The notes under the pieces were generated by a model. It was not told where the DNA came from. It saw only the letters and a list, made by a program, of their open reading frames with translations, and made no database searches. From Schistocerca nitens (lineage: Eukaryota > Arthropoda > Insecta > Orthoptera > Acrididae), in the NCBI RefSeq assembly GCF_023898315.1, contig NC_064614.1, positions 113,553,501 through 113,617,500 of the forward strand: a DNA stretch of 64,000 nt, given 5' to 3'. Below, piece after piece: positions 21,074 to 32,619 of the stretch (within the stretch, counting starts at the first letter, position 1; each line of letters starts with the position of its first letter). The translations under genes and the position numbers were made by a program.

Positions 21074-24000
21074 GTTGTTGTTGCTCTTGTTCTGGTCTTC
21101 AGTCCAAAGACTGGTGTGATAGCAGCTCTCCATGCTACAGTATTGATTCAGAGGACAATAAATAAATAGATAGTTACATGATGTACCCATCTAATCTTCA
21201 ATATTTTTCTGTAGCACCACATTTCAAAAGCTTCTATTCCCTTCTTGTCTAAACTGTTTACTGCCCATGTTTCACTTCCCTACATGGCTACCCTCAATGT
21301 AAATAATTTCAGAAAAAACTTCCCGACACTTAAATCTGTAATTGATGTTAACAAATTACTCTTCTTCAGAAACACTTTGCTTGCCATCACCAATCTGCAT
21401 TTTATATTGTCTCTACTTCGACCATCATCAGTTATTTTGCTGCCCAAATAGCGAAACTTAATATATTACTTTAAGTGTCTCATTTTCTAATCTAATTCCT
21501 TAAGCGTCCCCTGATTTAATTCGACTACATTCCATTATCCTCGGCTTTTGTTGATGTTAATCTTATATCCACCTTTGAAGACTGTCCATTCTATTCAACT
21601 GCTCTTCCAAGTCCTTTGCTCTGCTGTTTCCGACAGAATTACAATTTCATTGGTAAACCTCATGATTTTTATTTCTTCCTGGATTTTAATTCCTACTCCA
21701 ATTTTTCTTTTGTTTACTTTATTACTTGCTCAATACATTGATTAACACTGGGGATAGGCTACAAACCTGTCTCACTCCCTTTTCAACCACTGCTTCCTTT
21801 TTGTGCCTCTCGACTCTTGTAACTGCCATCCAGTTTCTGTACAAATTGTAAATAGCTTTTTGCTCCCTGTATTTTACCCCTGCCACATTCAGAATTTGAA
21901 AGAGTATTACAGTCAACATTGTCAAAAGCTTTCTCTAAGTCTACAAATACTATAAATGTAGCTTTGCCTTTCCTTAAACTATCTTCTAAGATAAGTCATA
22001 AACCAATATTGCCTCGCATGTTATTCCATTTGTATGGAATCCAAACTTATCATCCCCGAGGTGGGCTTTTACCAGTTTTTAGATTCGTCTGTAAAGACTT
22101 AATGTTAGTATTTTGCAACTGATGGTTCAGTAATTTTCACACTTGCTTTCTTTGGAATTGGAATTACTATATTCTTCTTGAATACATCTTGCTCACCAGA
22201 TGGAAAACTTTTATCATGGCTGGCTCTCCCATGGCTATCAGTAGTTCTAATGGTATGTTGTCTATTCTGGAGCCTTGTTTTGACTTAAGTCTTTCAGTGC
22301 TCTGTCAAATTCTTCATGCAGTATCATATCTCCCATGTCGTCTTCATTTACGTCCTCTTTCATTTCCATAATTTTGCCCTCAAGTGCATTGTTCTTGTAT
22401 AGACCCTCTTTATACTTCTTCCACCTTTCGGCTTTCCCTTAGGACTGGTTTTCCATCTGAGCTCTTGTTATTCATACAGGCAGTTCTCTACTGTGGGTGG
22501 CACCTATCTAACCCCTAGTGGTATATGCTTCTGCATCTTTATATTTGTCCTCTAGCCATCCCTGCTTAGCCATTTTGCATTTCTATCTCATTTTTTGAGA
22601 CCTTTTTGTCTGCTTTTTACATTTTCTCCTTTCATAAATTAAATTCAATATCTCTTGTGTTACCTAAGGATTTCTACTAGCCCTCGTCTTTTTACGTACT
22701 TGATCCTCTGCTGCCTTCATTATTTCATTTCTCAAAGCTACCCATTCTGCTTCTACACTATACCTTTCTCCTGTTCTTGTCAGTTGTTCCCTAATGCTCC
22801 CTCTGAAACACAGTACAACCTGTGGTTCTTTCAGTTTATCCAGATCCTGTCTCCTTATTTTTCCTACCTTTTTACAGTTTTAATCTACAGTTCATAACCA
22901 ATAGATTGTGGTCAGCATCCACATCTGCCTCTGGAAATGTCTTACAATTTAAAACCTAGTTCCTAAATCTCTGTCTTACCATTATACACACATCAAAAAA
23001 AGTTTTGCATCACCCCGGTTCCCGGAACTCCTGAAGATGGACGTTGACTGTGGATATTGTACCACAGACGAAGTCCCTTTGACTGTTCAGAGATGTCACT
23101 AAACCCACCCAAAGATGTAAACAAACATGCATGAGTAGTGCCTATTAGACGGAGGAGGTCCGAAAGCCGATCAGTTCCAGTCATTCTACCATGGAGGAGC
23201 ACAGCTTGTGCTGTCTGTAGTTCAACCATGAGAAGTCGGTCAATAGCGCGGTTGAATTGCATCTGCATTGCTACTTTGTGCCAGAAAGGGCTCTCAACAA
23301 GGGAAGTGTCATGCTTCTTGGAGTGAACCGAAGTTCTGTTGTTCGGACATGGAGGAGATGCAGAGAGAGAGGAACTGTCTATGACATGCATCACTCAGGC
23401 CGCCCAAGGGCTACTACTGCAGTGGATGACCGCTACCTATGGATTATGGCTCAGGAACCCTGACAGCAACGCCATGTTGAATAACGCTTTTTGTACAGCC
23501 ACAGGACATCATGTTACGACTCAAACTGTGTGCAATAGGCCGCATGATGTGCAACTTCACTCGCGACGTCCACGGTGAGGTCCGCCTTTGCAACCACACC
23601 ATCATGCAGAGCAGTACAGATGGGCCCAACAACATGCAGAATGGACCGCTCAGGATTGGCATCACGTTCTCTTCACTGATGAGTGTTGCATATGCATTCA
23701 ACAAGACAATTGGTGGAGACTTGTTTGGAGGCAACCCTGTCAGGCCGAATGCCTTAGACACACTGTCCAGCGAGTGCAGCAAGGTGGAGGTTCCCTTTTG
23801 TTTTGGGGTGGCATTATGTAGGGCCGACATGTGCTGCTGATGGTCATGGAAGGCGCTGTAATGGCTGTACAAGACGTGGATGCCATCCTCCAACCGATAG
23901 TGCAACCACATCGGCACCACATTGGTGAGGCATTCATGTTCATGGATGACTATTCGCACTTCCATCATGCACAACTTGTGAATGACTTCCTTCAGGATAA

Positions 24001-25456
24001 TGACAACGCTCGACTAGAGTGGCCAGCATGTCCTCCAGACATGAACCCTATCGAACATGCCTGGTATAGATTGAAAAGGGCTGTTTATGGACGATGTGAC
24101 CCACCAACCCCTCTGAGAGATCTACGCTGAATTGCCATTGAGGAGTGGGACAATCTGGACCAACAGTGCCTTGATGAACTTGTGGATAGTATGCCAGGAC
24201 AAATACAGGCAAGCATCAATGCAAGAGGATGTGCTACTGGGTATTAGAGGTACTGGTGTGTACAGCAGTCTGGACCGCCACCTCTGAAGATTTCGCCTTA
24301 TGTTGGTACAACATGAAATGTGTGGTTTTCATGAGCAATAAAAAGGGCGAAAATGATGTTTATGTTGATCTCTACTCCAATTTTCTGTACAGGTTCTGGA
24401 ACTCTCAGAATTGAGGTGATGCAAAACTTTTTTTGATGTGGGTATAATCTACCTGAAACCTTCTGGTGTTTCCAGGCCTCTTCCACATATACAACGTTCT
24501 TTCACGACACTTAAACCAAGTGTTAGCCATGTTTAAGTTATGCTCTATGCACAATTCTACCAGGCGGCTTCCTCTCTCATTCCTTACCCCCCAGTCCCTA
24601 CCCACCTATTACTTTTTCTACAAATGAATTCCAGTCCCCCATGACTATTAAACTTTCATCTCCTTTAACTACTAGAATAATTTTTTTTATCGCATCGTAA
24701 ATTTCTTCAATCCCTTCATCATCTGTGGAGCTATTTGGCATGTATATTTGTACTGCTGCGGTAGACGTGGGCTTTCTGTCTATCTTGGCTACAACAGTGC
24801 GTTCACTATGCTGTTCGTAGTAGCTTATCTGCATTCCTATTTTTCTATTCATTATTAAACTGTCTCCTGTGTTACCCATATTTGATTTTGTGTTTATAAC
24901 CCTTTATTTACCTGACCAGAGACCTTGTTCCCCCTGGCACTGTACTTCATTAATTCCTACAATATCTAACTTCAACTTATCCATTTCCCTTTTTAAAATT
25001 TCTAACCTACCTGCCCGATTAAGGGATCTGACATTCAGCACTCCGATCTGTAGAACGCCAGTTTTGTTTCTCCCGATTATGATATCTTCCTGAGTAGTCC
25101 TGCCTGGAGATCTGAAGGGTGGACTATTTTACCACCGGAATATTTTACCCAAGAGGGCACCATCGTCATTTAACCGTACAATAAAGCTGCATGCCCTTGG
25201 GAAAAATTACAGCTGTAGTTTCCCCCTTGCTTTCAGCCATTCGCAGCACCAGCACATCATGCTGTATTGGTTGGTGTTGCATGGCCAGTTCAGTCAATCA
25301 TCGAGACTGTTGCCCCTGCAACTATTGAAAAGGCTGCTGGCCATCTTCAGGCCACACATTTTCAAAAGATACCCCTCCGTTGTGGTTGCACCTCCAGTAC
25401 AGCTGTCTGTATAGCTGAGCATGCAAGCCTCCCCGCCAATGGCGAGGTCCATGCTC
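21074..25456 (-). mobile_element. LINE (endonuclease/RT type), copy 2, split by a Tc1 element
   Basis: The same family as the 14-16 kb LINE. Minus-strand remains include the endonuclease (VQIYMPNSSTDDEGIEEIYD and VMGDWNSFVEK at 24879-24600), the block GSRLVELCIEHNLNMANTWF (about 24550), and the RT block around 21722-21925 (EKGVRQVCSLSPVLINVL). The 3' block CCAGTCTTTGGACTGAAG with a trinucleotide tail is at about 21074-21110. The 5' region reaches about 25456. It is interrupted at 22985-24444 by a Tc1 element and has a deletion of about 200 bases near 21142 compared with copy 1. Heavily mutated. Confidence 0.87.
22987..24442 (+). mobile_element. Tc1-like DNA transposon inserted in the LINE, transposase broken
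   Basis: It is flanked by TA duplications (22985-22986 and 24443-24444). The terminal inverted repeats start CACACATCAAAAAAAGTTTT on the left and CCCACATCAAAAAAAGTTTT on the right, with one mismatch in 28 bases. Plus-strand transposase pieces are a helix-turn-helix part (SVVRTWRRCRERGTVYDMHH, SGRPRATTAVDDRYL), a first catalytic block (WHHVLFTDECCICI), GGGSLLFWGGI, a second block (FMFMDDYSHFHHA), and the third acidic residue in DMNPIEHAW about 34 residues later, as in DD34E Tc1 proteins. Frame shifts and stops (for example after 23460) inactivate it. It is 1456 bp and looks structurally complete. Confidence 0.93.
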
Positions 25457-26620
25457 ATGGTTGTTTACCTTTATCTGTTTTCTGTAAAACACCTTAGATA
25501 ATAATTATTTTGCAAACTTGATAAAAACAGTTTCGTTTGTAGTTGTTTTGACAGTGATGATGATGGATTAACTCTAGGTTATATATTCAGTTAGTAACAG
25601 TTAAGTACATACTGCAATGTAATTTATGTACATAATAACTTTTTATCATTCAGTACTTCATGTACTGGCTGTGATGTGACCTGCTTAAATATGTAATAAA
25701 TATGGTGTATTTGATTTTTTTTTTCCCGCTTGCTAACAAAGAGTAATAGCAACTCTCAGGTCCGTGATACAGTTTTTGTGAAATCTGTCTTTGATACACT
25801 TGGTGCTGTCATATGCAAAACTGGACAACTGATAACTTGTTTGAAGTTGTAGAAAATGGTGTTACCATCTCTAGTGAGCTAGCATGCACATCATGCTTTC
25901 GCTACTATCTTTTCGTCCACCACAAATTACTACGCCTTTCTATTTTCTTAAATATTTTTTAGGAGTACCATTCATCACTGCATTGTCTAAATTGCCCTCT
26001 TTACTGGACGTAGTTTAGCAGATGATGTGAATAGAACTGAGAAAAGTGTGCCACCATAGTGGTGCAAATGTTTTGTGAATAGCATTTGACACATTCTTTT
26101 AGACACCCTGTGGATGAACTATACTGTCACAACTACCTCACGAAAGTTTACCATCTGTTAGCTCTTCAGAACCAGAAGTGTTCCTAAAAGGTGGGAAAAG
26201 AACTCCTGTTCTAACACAAAGCTTCTGGTGACATAAAACAATGCTCACAGGTGGTTTCACAGGCCAAGTGTGATTGTAATGCAGATGCAAAATTGTTCAG
26301 ATTTGAGACTTTTCACCCTGTCAGCAGGTATATTACTATGGCTGAACAAAAGCCACAAAGACCTGCCTTTGGTTGCTTTCACTGTATCCTTTTGAAAACC
26401 TCGTAGAAACAGATGACTTGGTCATGAATTGTAGAAACTTTGAACAACAAATAGTACAAGTTACTGCTATTGCATTCATTTGTCTAAAGGACAACAATGA
26501 GCCAAAACCCACTCATTCTCATAACTTTCAGAATAATCCTCAAAGATCTCTCTTTTCTACCCCTCTTTAAAAAATGTTTTAGTCCATTTTAGACAAAATA
26601 AATAACTGCGTATGAAATAT
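25457..26620. other. Unassigned intergenic sequence
   Basis: No gene recognised. AT-rich, between the LINE 5' end and the Ppox 3' end. Confidence 0.45.
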
Positions 26621-26654
26621 TTCTTCCAGGAATTTACTGGGAAAATAAACAGAT

Positions 26655-26660
26655 TTTATT
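26655..26660 (-). terminator. Ppox: Probable Ppox poly(A) signal
   Basis: AATAAA on the minus strand lies about 555 bases after the Ppox stop, giving a plausible 3' UTR of about 580 bases. It is the first clear AATAAA downstream of the stop that I found. Confidence 0.5.
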
Positions 26661-27215
26661 CAACAATTATATACACACATTGCACAGTCTTTTAGGGATG
26701 GAGATACATCTAATATTCAGTTTCAAGTACGTGTATATCAAAAGTGAGCCTAAACTGCAAAAAAATATAAAACTGCTTTGGCAATGGTAACAAACACTGA
26801 TTTGTAATATTACAGTTCCATTTAGAAACATTATAATCAAAATTCTCCATGACAAGATGAAGCAAATGTACAGACATTACATTTGAGCATATGTCATGAT
26901 ATGTTACATTTCAATCAGTATTAAGAGTACAAAAATAATTAACAATAGATTTCAGTAAGACAACACATTTTGAAACTAATCAGCCCAGCAGTGAAATCAG
27001 AGTTGACAAACAAACACTCCAAAGTGGCATATGTTTGATGTCACATACTCCTCATCCCCTTGTTTGGATTGTGGGAGGTATTCTGCAAAGTGTTCTCTAC
27101 TCAGAATTTTTTTACACTTCAAACATTCTCCTGAAACATGATATCATGAATGAAATATTCTTCACAAGTAATCTTATAAAGGTAACAAATAAACTTGTGG
27201 CTGTTGAAATGTAAT

Positions 27216-28616
27216 TCAGTGCATATTAACAGCAGCTTGTTTTGATGAGTATATCACATCATTCACACCAACACCATCATAAGATGCTCCAACAACTGAT
27301 ATTGGTAAGTTATTCTGTTTTATGTACTTCCTAATTCTATCTACTCTATCATGGTGACCTAATACATATTGGGGTATACAGTTCCGAAGGATAGAAACAG
27401 AGTGTGATTCTGGTTTCCCTACAATACCAAGGATATCTGTAGTATATTTTACTGCAGTGGATAAGAAAGTATCTGGACTAGGATTTTCTCCAAATAGTTC
27501 TTCAAACCATGCCCCTCCCATCATTACAGTGAGAACAGTTTTATCATTCTTACCAAAACAACAACTGTCAAAAACAATGCCCAATATTGGGAGCTTCTGT
27601 GATGGTGGTACCAGAAATCCAAAGGCATCTTGCTTCAAACATTTCCCATCATACTGCAAATTCACAAGTCCAACAGAAACATATGGTATAGCTGCCAAGT
27701 CACTGCTTAGTTGAGGGTGCTGTCTGTGAACAAGTTCAGCAAGTTTGTATGCTGGTAAGGCACAAAATACATGATTAAATTTGTGTTCAACTGACCCAGC
27801 CTTCACAAACACTTCCTTGTCATTCAGTATTTGCATTTCTGTACAAGGAGCATTAAGAACTATTTCACAACCTTTTTGCCTAACATTAGACTCTAATGCC
27901 TTGGGCAGTTCCTCCATGCCCCCTTCTAAAGACCAAACATTCCATCTCTCTTTCCTGGCTCTTTCACATAGTTCATCCTGACTTGGAGGCATTTTATTCT
28001 TCCTATTCTGTAACATATTCATCATCATGCCTTTAAAAATTGAACCATGTTTCTGTTCTGCCTCAAACAATGATTTCATCAGAAACTTTGCGCTTATCTT
28101 CTTTGCATCTCCAGCACACACACCACAAATTAGTGGACTAATAGCATATTCAGCTAGTTCTTTACCCAATCTCCTTTCCACAAAATCATATATGCTTTCA
28201 TCACTGCCTTCCTTCTTGGCAGTGGAGATATCCTTCAGTAAAGCACTAATGATTGGTTTTGTGAAAGGTGGTTTTGGAAGCAATACTGAAGTAAGGTTGG
28301 ATGGCAACAGGTGTAGCTTCTTGTCAACATACACCATTCGATTCCGTGCAGCAGGATGTGTACTAGGTATTGGCAACACTTTATTTGACAATCCCAGTTC
28401 CTTTACCAAGAGAAGTGTGTTCTCTCCCATAGGACCTCGGACTCTGATTGTCCTTGGCCCATGTTCATATATATTTCCAGTTGGAGAATTTGTTGTTTGT
28501 ATCCAGCCTCCAATGCGATGTGATGCTTCCAGAACTGTAACTGGCTGAACTTTTGTTTTCAAGAGATAATGAGCAGCTGCAAGTCCGCTGATTCCGCCAC
28601 CAAGAACACCAATCAT
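27216..28616 (-). CDS. Ppox: Protoporphyrinogen oxidase (complete, single coding exon)
   Basis: It encodes 466 residues, close to the 477 of human PPOX. PPOX is the FAD enzyme of the mitochondrial inner membrane that oxidises protoporphyrinogen IX to protoporphyrin IX, the step before iron insertion in heme synthesis. The N-terminus is the dinucleotide-binding fold (VLGGGISGLAA at residues 4-14, Glu30 for the ribose, RIGGW at 34-38). GPRTIR (53-58) contains Arg55, the position of human Arg59. The C-terminus has the FAD-closing block GASYDGVGVNDVI at about 442-454. The start is fixed by the Rossmann fold beginning at residue 2; as in other PPOX proteins there is no classical presequence. There are no lesions. 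A splice acceptor-like sequence lies 13 bases upstream, which argues for a native gene with a 5' intron rather than a processed copy. Confidence 0.96.
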   Translation of the reverse strand: MIGVLGGGISGLAAAHYLLKTKVQPVTVLEASHRIGGWIQTTNSPTGNIYEHGPRTIRVRGPMGENTLLLVKELGLSNKVLPIPSTHPAARNRMVYVDKKLHLLPSNLTSVLLPKPPFTKPIISALLKDISTAKKEGSDESIYDFVERRLGKELAEYAISPLICGVCAGDAKKISAKFLMKSLFEAEQKHGSIFKGMMMNMLQNRKNKMPPSQDELCERARKERWNVWSLEGGMEELPKALESNVRQKGCEIVLNAPCTEMQILNDKEVFVKAGSVEHKFNHVFCALPAYKLAELVHRQHPQLSSDLAAIPYVSVGLVNLQYDGKCLKQDAFGFLVPPSQKLPILGIVFDSCCFGKNDKTVLTVMMGGAWFEELFGENPSPDTFLSTAVKYTTDILGIVGKPESHSVSILRNCIPQYVLGHHDRVDRIRKYIKQNNLPISVVGASYDGVGVNDVIYSSKQAAVNMH

Positions 28617-28629
28617 TGTGCTCCTAAAG

Positions 28630-28631
28630 CT
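28630..28631 (-). promoter_or_regulatory. Ppox: Likely 3' splice site of a Ppox leader intron
   Basis: On the minus strand the sequence before the ATG is TTTTCCATTTTCCAACAG followed by CTTTAGGAGCACA and ATG. The pyrimidine-rich tract and CAG fit a splice acceptor, so the leader exon and promoter would lie at higher coordinates. The exact upstream exon was not found. Confidence 0.6.
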
Positions 28632-28786
28632 GTTGGAAAATGGAAAAGAAGTTTGTTCAATAAATTAGTAATATGTATTTACATGTGCGGTTTAAAAACA
28701 GACAAGGGGTAGTGAGTACCTCCTTTAATGTGATACATGGAGTACATAATTAAATGTATCAGAAGTAGGAACACAACCTGTAGTAA

Positions 28787-29809
28787 CACGGAGGTGACTA
28801 AAGTCATGGGATAGCGGGATGCCTACACAGATGGAAGTCGTATCACATACACTTGGTAGAAAAGGGCAGTGCATTGGTGGAGCTGTCATTTGTACTCAGG
28901 TGATTCATGTGAAAAGGTTTTTGATTATGGCTGCACGATGAGAATTGACAGACCTCGAACACTGGGTGGTAGTTGGAGCTAGACACGGGGGACATTCCAT
29001 TTCAGAAATAAGGAATTCAATATTCTGAGATCCACAGTATCATGATCATGCCAAGAATACCACATTTTAGGCATTACTTCTCACCACAAACATAAGAGTG
29101 GCCTTCAGCTTTCACTTAATGATGGAGATCACATTTCTATAGAGTTATCAGTGTTAACAGACATGAAGTAACTGCAGAAATCAAAGTGGGATATGCGATG
29201 AATGTATCCGTTAAGAGAATGTGGCAAAAATGGGCTATGGCAGCAGATGACCATGCGGGTGCCTTTGCTAACAGCAGCACCTCTCTCGAGCTCGTGACCA
29301 TGTTGGTTGGACCTTAGATGAATGGAAAACGCATGGCCTGGTCAGATGAGGTAAGAGCCAATGGTAGGATTTGAGTGTGGTGCCGATCTCACAAAACCAT
29401 AGCTCCAAGTTGTCAACAAGGTACTGTGCAAACTGGTGGTGGCTCCATAATGGTGTGGACTGCGTTTGGCTACCTGGAGACCACAACAGTAGAATTTTTA
29501 TGGATGACAATGCACCATGTCACTGGGTCACAATTGTTTCCTATTGGTGTGAAGAACATTCTGGACAATTTGAGCGAATGATCTGGCCACCCAGATCGCC
29601 AAACATGAATCCCATGAAACATTTACGAGACATAATTGAAAGGCCAGTTTGTGCACAAAATCCTGCACAAACAAACTTTCGCAATTATGAATGGCAGTAG
29701 AGGCAGCATAGCTCAGTATTTCTGCAGAAGACTTCCAATGACTTCCTGACTCCACGGCCCGATGAATTGCTGCACTACACCAGGAGACCTGACTTTTATC
29801 ATCTCAGTG
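28787..29809 (+). mobile_element. Tc1-like DNA transposon, degenerate
   Basis: The left end CACGGAGGTGACTAAAGTCA pairs imperfectly with the right end ...TGACTTTTATCATCTCAGTG (29790-29809). Plus-strand transposase remains are GGGSIMVWTAFGY, FMDDNAPCHWV (second catalytic Asp region) and PPRSPNMNPMKHL, in which the third acidic position (normally Glu in NPIEH) is Lys or Met here. The element is about 1.02 kb and so probably carries deletions; frame shifts are numerous. Confidence 0.8.
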
Positions 29810-29860
29810 TGCATCTTCAGTCTACCGTAACTAAACACATTACATTCATTGCCAAGAGGG

Positions 29861-29980
29861 AAAATGTTGGAAAAGATATGGGTGGAAAATAAGGGATGGG
29901 AAAATGTTGGAAAAGATATGGATGGAAAATAAGGGATGGGAAAATGTTGGAAAAGATATGGGTGGAAAATAATGGATCTG
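29861..29980. repeat. 40-bp minisatellite, three copies
   Basis: Three head-to-tail units of exactly 40 bases start at 29861, 29901 and 29941 with AAAATGTTGGAAAAGATATG. Copies 1 and 2 differ by a single base in the middle, and copy 3 decays at its end. Confidence 0.95.
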
Positions 29981-30307
29981 ACATGACGTGTAAATTTGGG
30001 GACTGCATGTCAGTTAAGATGATTGTGTAATTAACATCAGTGAGTTGAGCAGTGGGGGCATACTGTTCTACAACAACAAGTTAGTGGCACTGCACATGTG
30101 AACTCCACAGTTTTATAGTTAGAGCAACCACAGCCACGGTAAATCACATTGAGAATTAAAATCACTTCAGCTCTAAAATCCTTTTATTCTTAGGACTGCC
30201 AGTTTCACAGCACTTACAGCTGCATCTTCAGATGCAGGTTGGAGTTGAGTCATGACATACATTACATATTATGAGAAGAACCAGCATTTATCGTCAGTCC
30301 CTTGGAA

Positions 30308-30434
30308 TAGATTATTCGCAAAAAAGGCTTATGTCCTACAAGTAATAAATTGACTTTCACGATCAGTTTGACGGAAGCATTCTTCTCGATATTTTATTAT
30401 TTTTAGGACGTAGGCCCTTTTTGCGAATAATCTA
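30308..30434. mobile_element. Foldback MITE, 127 bp
   Basis: The ends are inverted repeats of about 30 bases: TAGATTATTCGCAAAAAAGG on the left and TAGATTATTCGCAAAAAGGG on the reverse strand at the right, with few mismatches. TA is present at both extremities, fitting a Tc1/mariner or PIF type TA target. No coding capacity. Confidence 0.75.
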
Positions 30435-30640
30435 CTCTATTGGGCTGACTTTGAATGCTGGGTCTTCTAGTAATAATGTGTTATGTATATCATGATTTAA
30501 CTCCCATTTTGCACCTTTAAGTGCTGTGAAACAAGTAATGCCTAAGAATAACGGGATTCTGTAGCTGATACAGTCTTACTTCTCAACATTTTTTTTACAG
30601 GAACTTACAACAAAGAAAAGGCAGCAAGTTTAGCAAACTA

Positions 30641-31509
30641 CGAGGTGCATTCAAGTTATGACCCCTTTGACTTTTTTTCCTCAGGACAGGAAACAGAGAG
30701 AAGCATGAGGTTTGTTTTAAAATACAGGTGCACTCATTGTGATTGTGTGACAGAGATAGCAGCACCATGTGGCACACACAACTGTAGCGGTAGTGGTGAG
30801 AGTGAGGACTGTTTTTGATACATAAAATGATGACATTTTCGTTACAAGAGCAGTGCGTAATCATTCATTTTCTCCATTTGTGTGGTGTGAAACTGACTAA
30901 AATTCATCGCCAATTGAATGATGCATGGTGATAGTGTCCTGGATGTGTTGAAAGTTCAAAGAAGGCAGAACATTGTGTGACAACAAAGCAAGACAATCTC
31001 GACCTTGCACCTGCTGATCTGATGAAACGATTAAGTGAATAGAGAAAGTTGTTTTGGAGGGTCGCCAAGTGAGAATGGAACACATCGCCTCCAAAGTTGT
31101 TTTTTTTAGGTTCTGTGCACATAACTCTGCGTGAAAACCTCAAGGTGGTTGCCACAAATACTGACAGACAACCACATGGCAGTAATGCTAATGTGTGATG
31201 GTGGCATGAATGAGACTTTCTTTTCATTGATTGTGACAATGAATGCAACATTGCCATTTTCACCGACTAAACAAACACTCACTGGTCGCACATTCACTAG
31301 TGTACCGATACTGCATCACCGATTTTCCGTAGTCAGACCACACTCCTACACAAATGTTCATGACAGCCATGGAATCGTGGCATCAACATTGTGAAAAATG
31401 TATTTGGCTGCAGGTAGATTACGTCAAGAAGTGACAAAAGTTTCATAGTTTCTATAAATTAATTAATGAGAAAAAAATATCAGAGGTGTTACAACTTAAA
31501 TGCACCTCA
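30641..31509 (+). mobile_element. Mariner-like element, internally deleted
   Basis: Terminal repeats are CGAGGTGCATTCAAGTT at the left and TGAGGTGCATTTAAGTT (reverse strand) at the right, with TA before the left end. Plus-strand remains of a mariner N-terminal helix-turn-helix are readable: EQCVIIHFLHLCGVKLTKIH, then RQLNDA, SVLDVLKVQRR and VRMEHIASKV. The catalytic middle is missing or unreadable. At 869 bp it is shorter than a full mariner of about 1.3 kb. Confidence 0.72.
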
Positions 31510-32619
31510 TGCATGCAGTAACCTATTCTTCAGCTGTCAAACACACAGTTATTTTAACCATTTACTGTCAGTGACAAATCTTCAAAAAGGAAGACTGTTT
31601 CATCAGTGATTATGCGGACCCTCTTACTGCATTACACCAAATTAATATTGTGAGTAATATGAAGACATCAATTAACAGCATGGTGTCAACAAATTTTATT
31701 GTAGTGAATAAAATGTACTTATCTGACATCTAAGAGAGTCTACGAATAAGATTCACAAAATTTATTCAAAACTTCAATTGCCACAACTTAAGAATATTTA
31801 CAAAAACACTTATGCACAGTATTGTGGAGTAGTATAGTTTGCAATACTGCCATTCAGCTTTGACCACTCGATACTCTGATCTGTAGCTTGGCCTGAACTT
31901 TATAGATTTATGTTCCTGCGGAAATACTTATTTACCCATTGTGATCTGTAATCTCAATTTAAAAAAAAGAAGAAGAAGAAGAATTAGTATCAACTTCATG
32001 ACTTGCACAGTTTGTGATCAGAAACATCTTTCCAATACTCTTTCTATCACAGGTTACTACTGCATACAGCCACTTGTGTTTAGAAGGTACACATGCATTC
32101 TCAGTGCAGTTCTGTTGAGCACTCTGTCTCTCCAATCGTGGATGGAGACATGCGAAATGTGGTCTGTTTACATTTTTCTGTCTTTCAGCATGTCTCAAAG
32201 AACCATTTCAACCTTAAAACATGTACATACTGTCACTTTACAGCAAGAAGTGTTGTCAGCACATGAAGATGCCCATTGAATTGGTGTACAGTACAACAAC
32301 TAAATTTGATCAAACAGCCACTATTGTGAGGAACAAAACAATGAAGAACTGAGTTAGTGGTTGCCCACATTCAACAACACCAGTTGATGACCACTACCTA
32401 CAAATTACAGCTAATAGGTACTGCTGAGAGAATGCAACAGAACTGTGTGCTTCCTTTTGAAAGCGGATGGGAGAGCTGCCATTTCAGACAGTATGCAACT
32501 AAGTGTCCTTTATGAGTAACAGTACCCCCCCCCCCTTTCACCATGAGGTATGGAGAACTAGGGCAAAGGAACACCTGAAATTGTACCTGGATTTTCTTTA
32601 TCAACGAGTGCCTGATTTG
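31510..32619. other. Unassigned sequence
   Basis: A 112-codon open stretch at 31941-32279 starts in a (GAA)n tract (31963-31983) and shows no family motif. A C-run lies at 32526-32535. No gene is supported. Confidence 0.45.

Noticed and set aside
23138-24130. Intact Tc1 transposase
   Set aside because: Conserved blocks lie in different frames with stops near 23461 and elsewhere; the gene is broken although the ends are good.
27457-28548. Plus-strand open frames opposite Ppox
   Set aside because: They are shadows of the Ppox coding sequence, with no independent motif.
29861-29980. CRISPR-like or attachment-site repeat
   Set aside because: The 40-bp units are directly adjacent without spacers, in a eukaryotic genome; an ordinary minisatellite.
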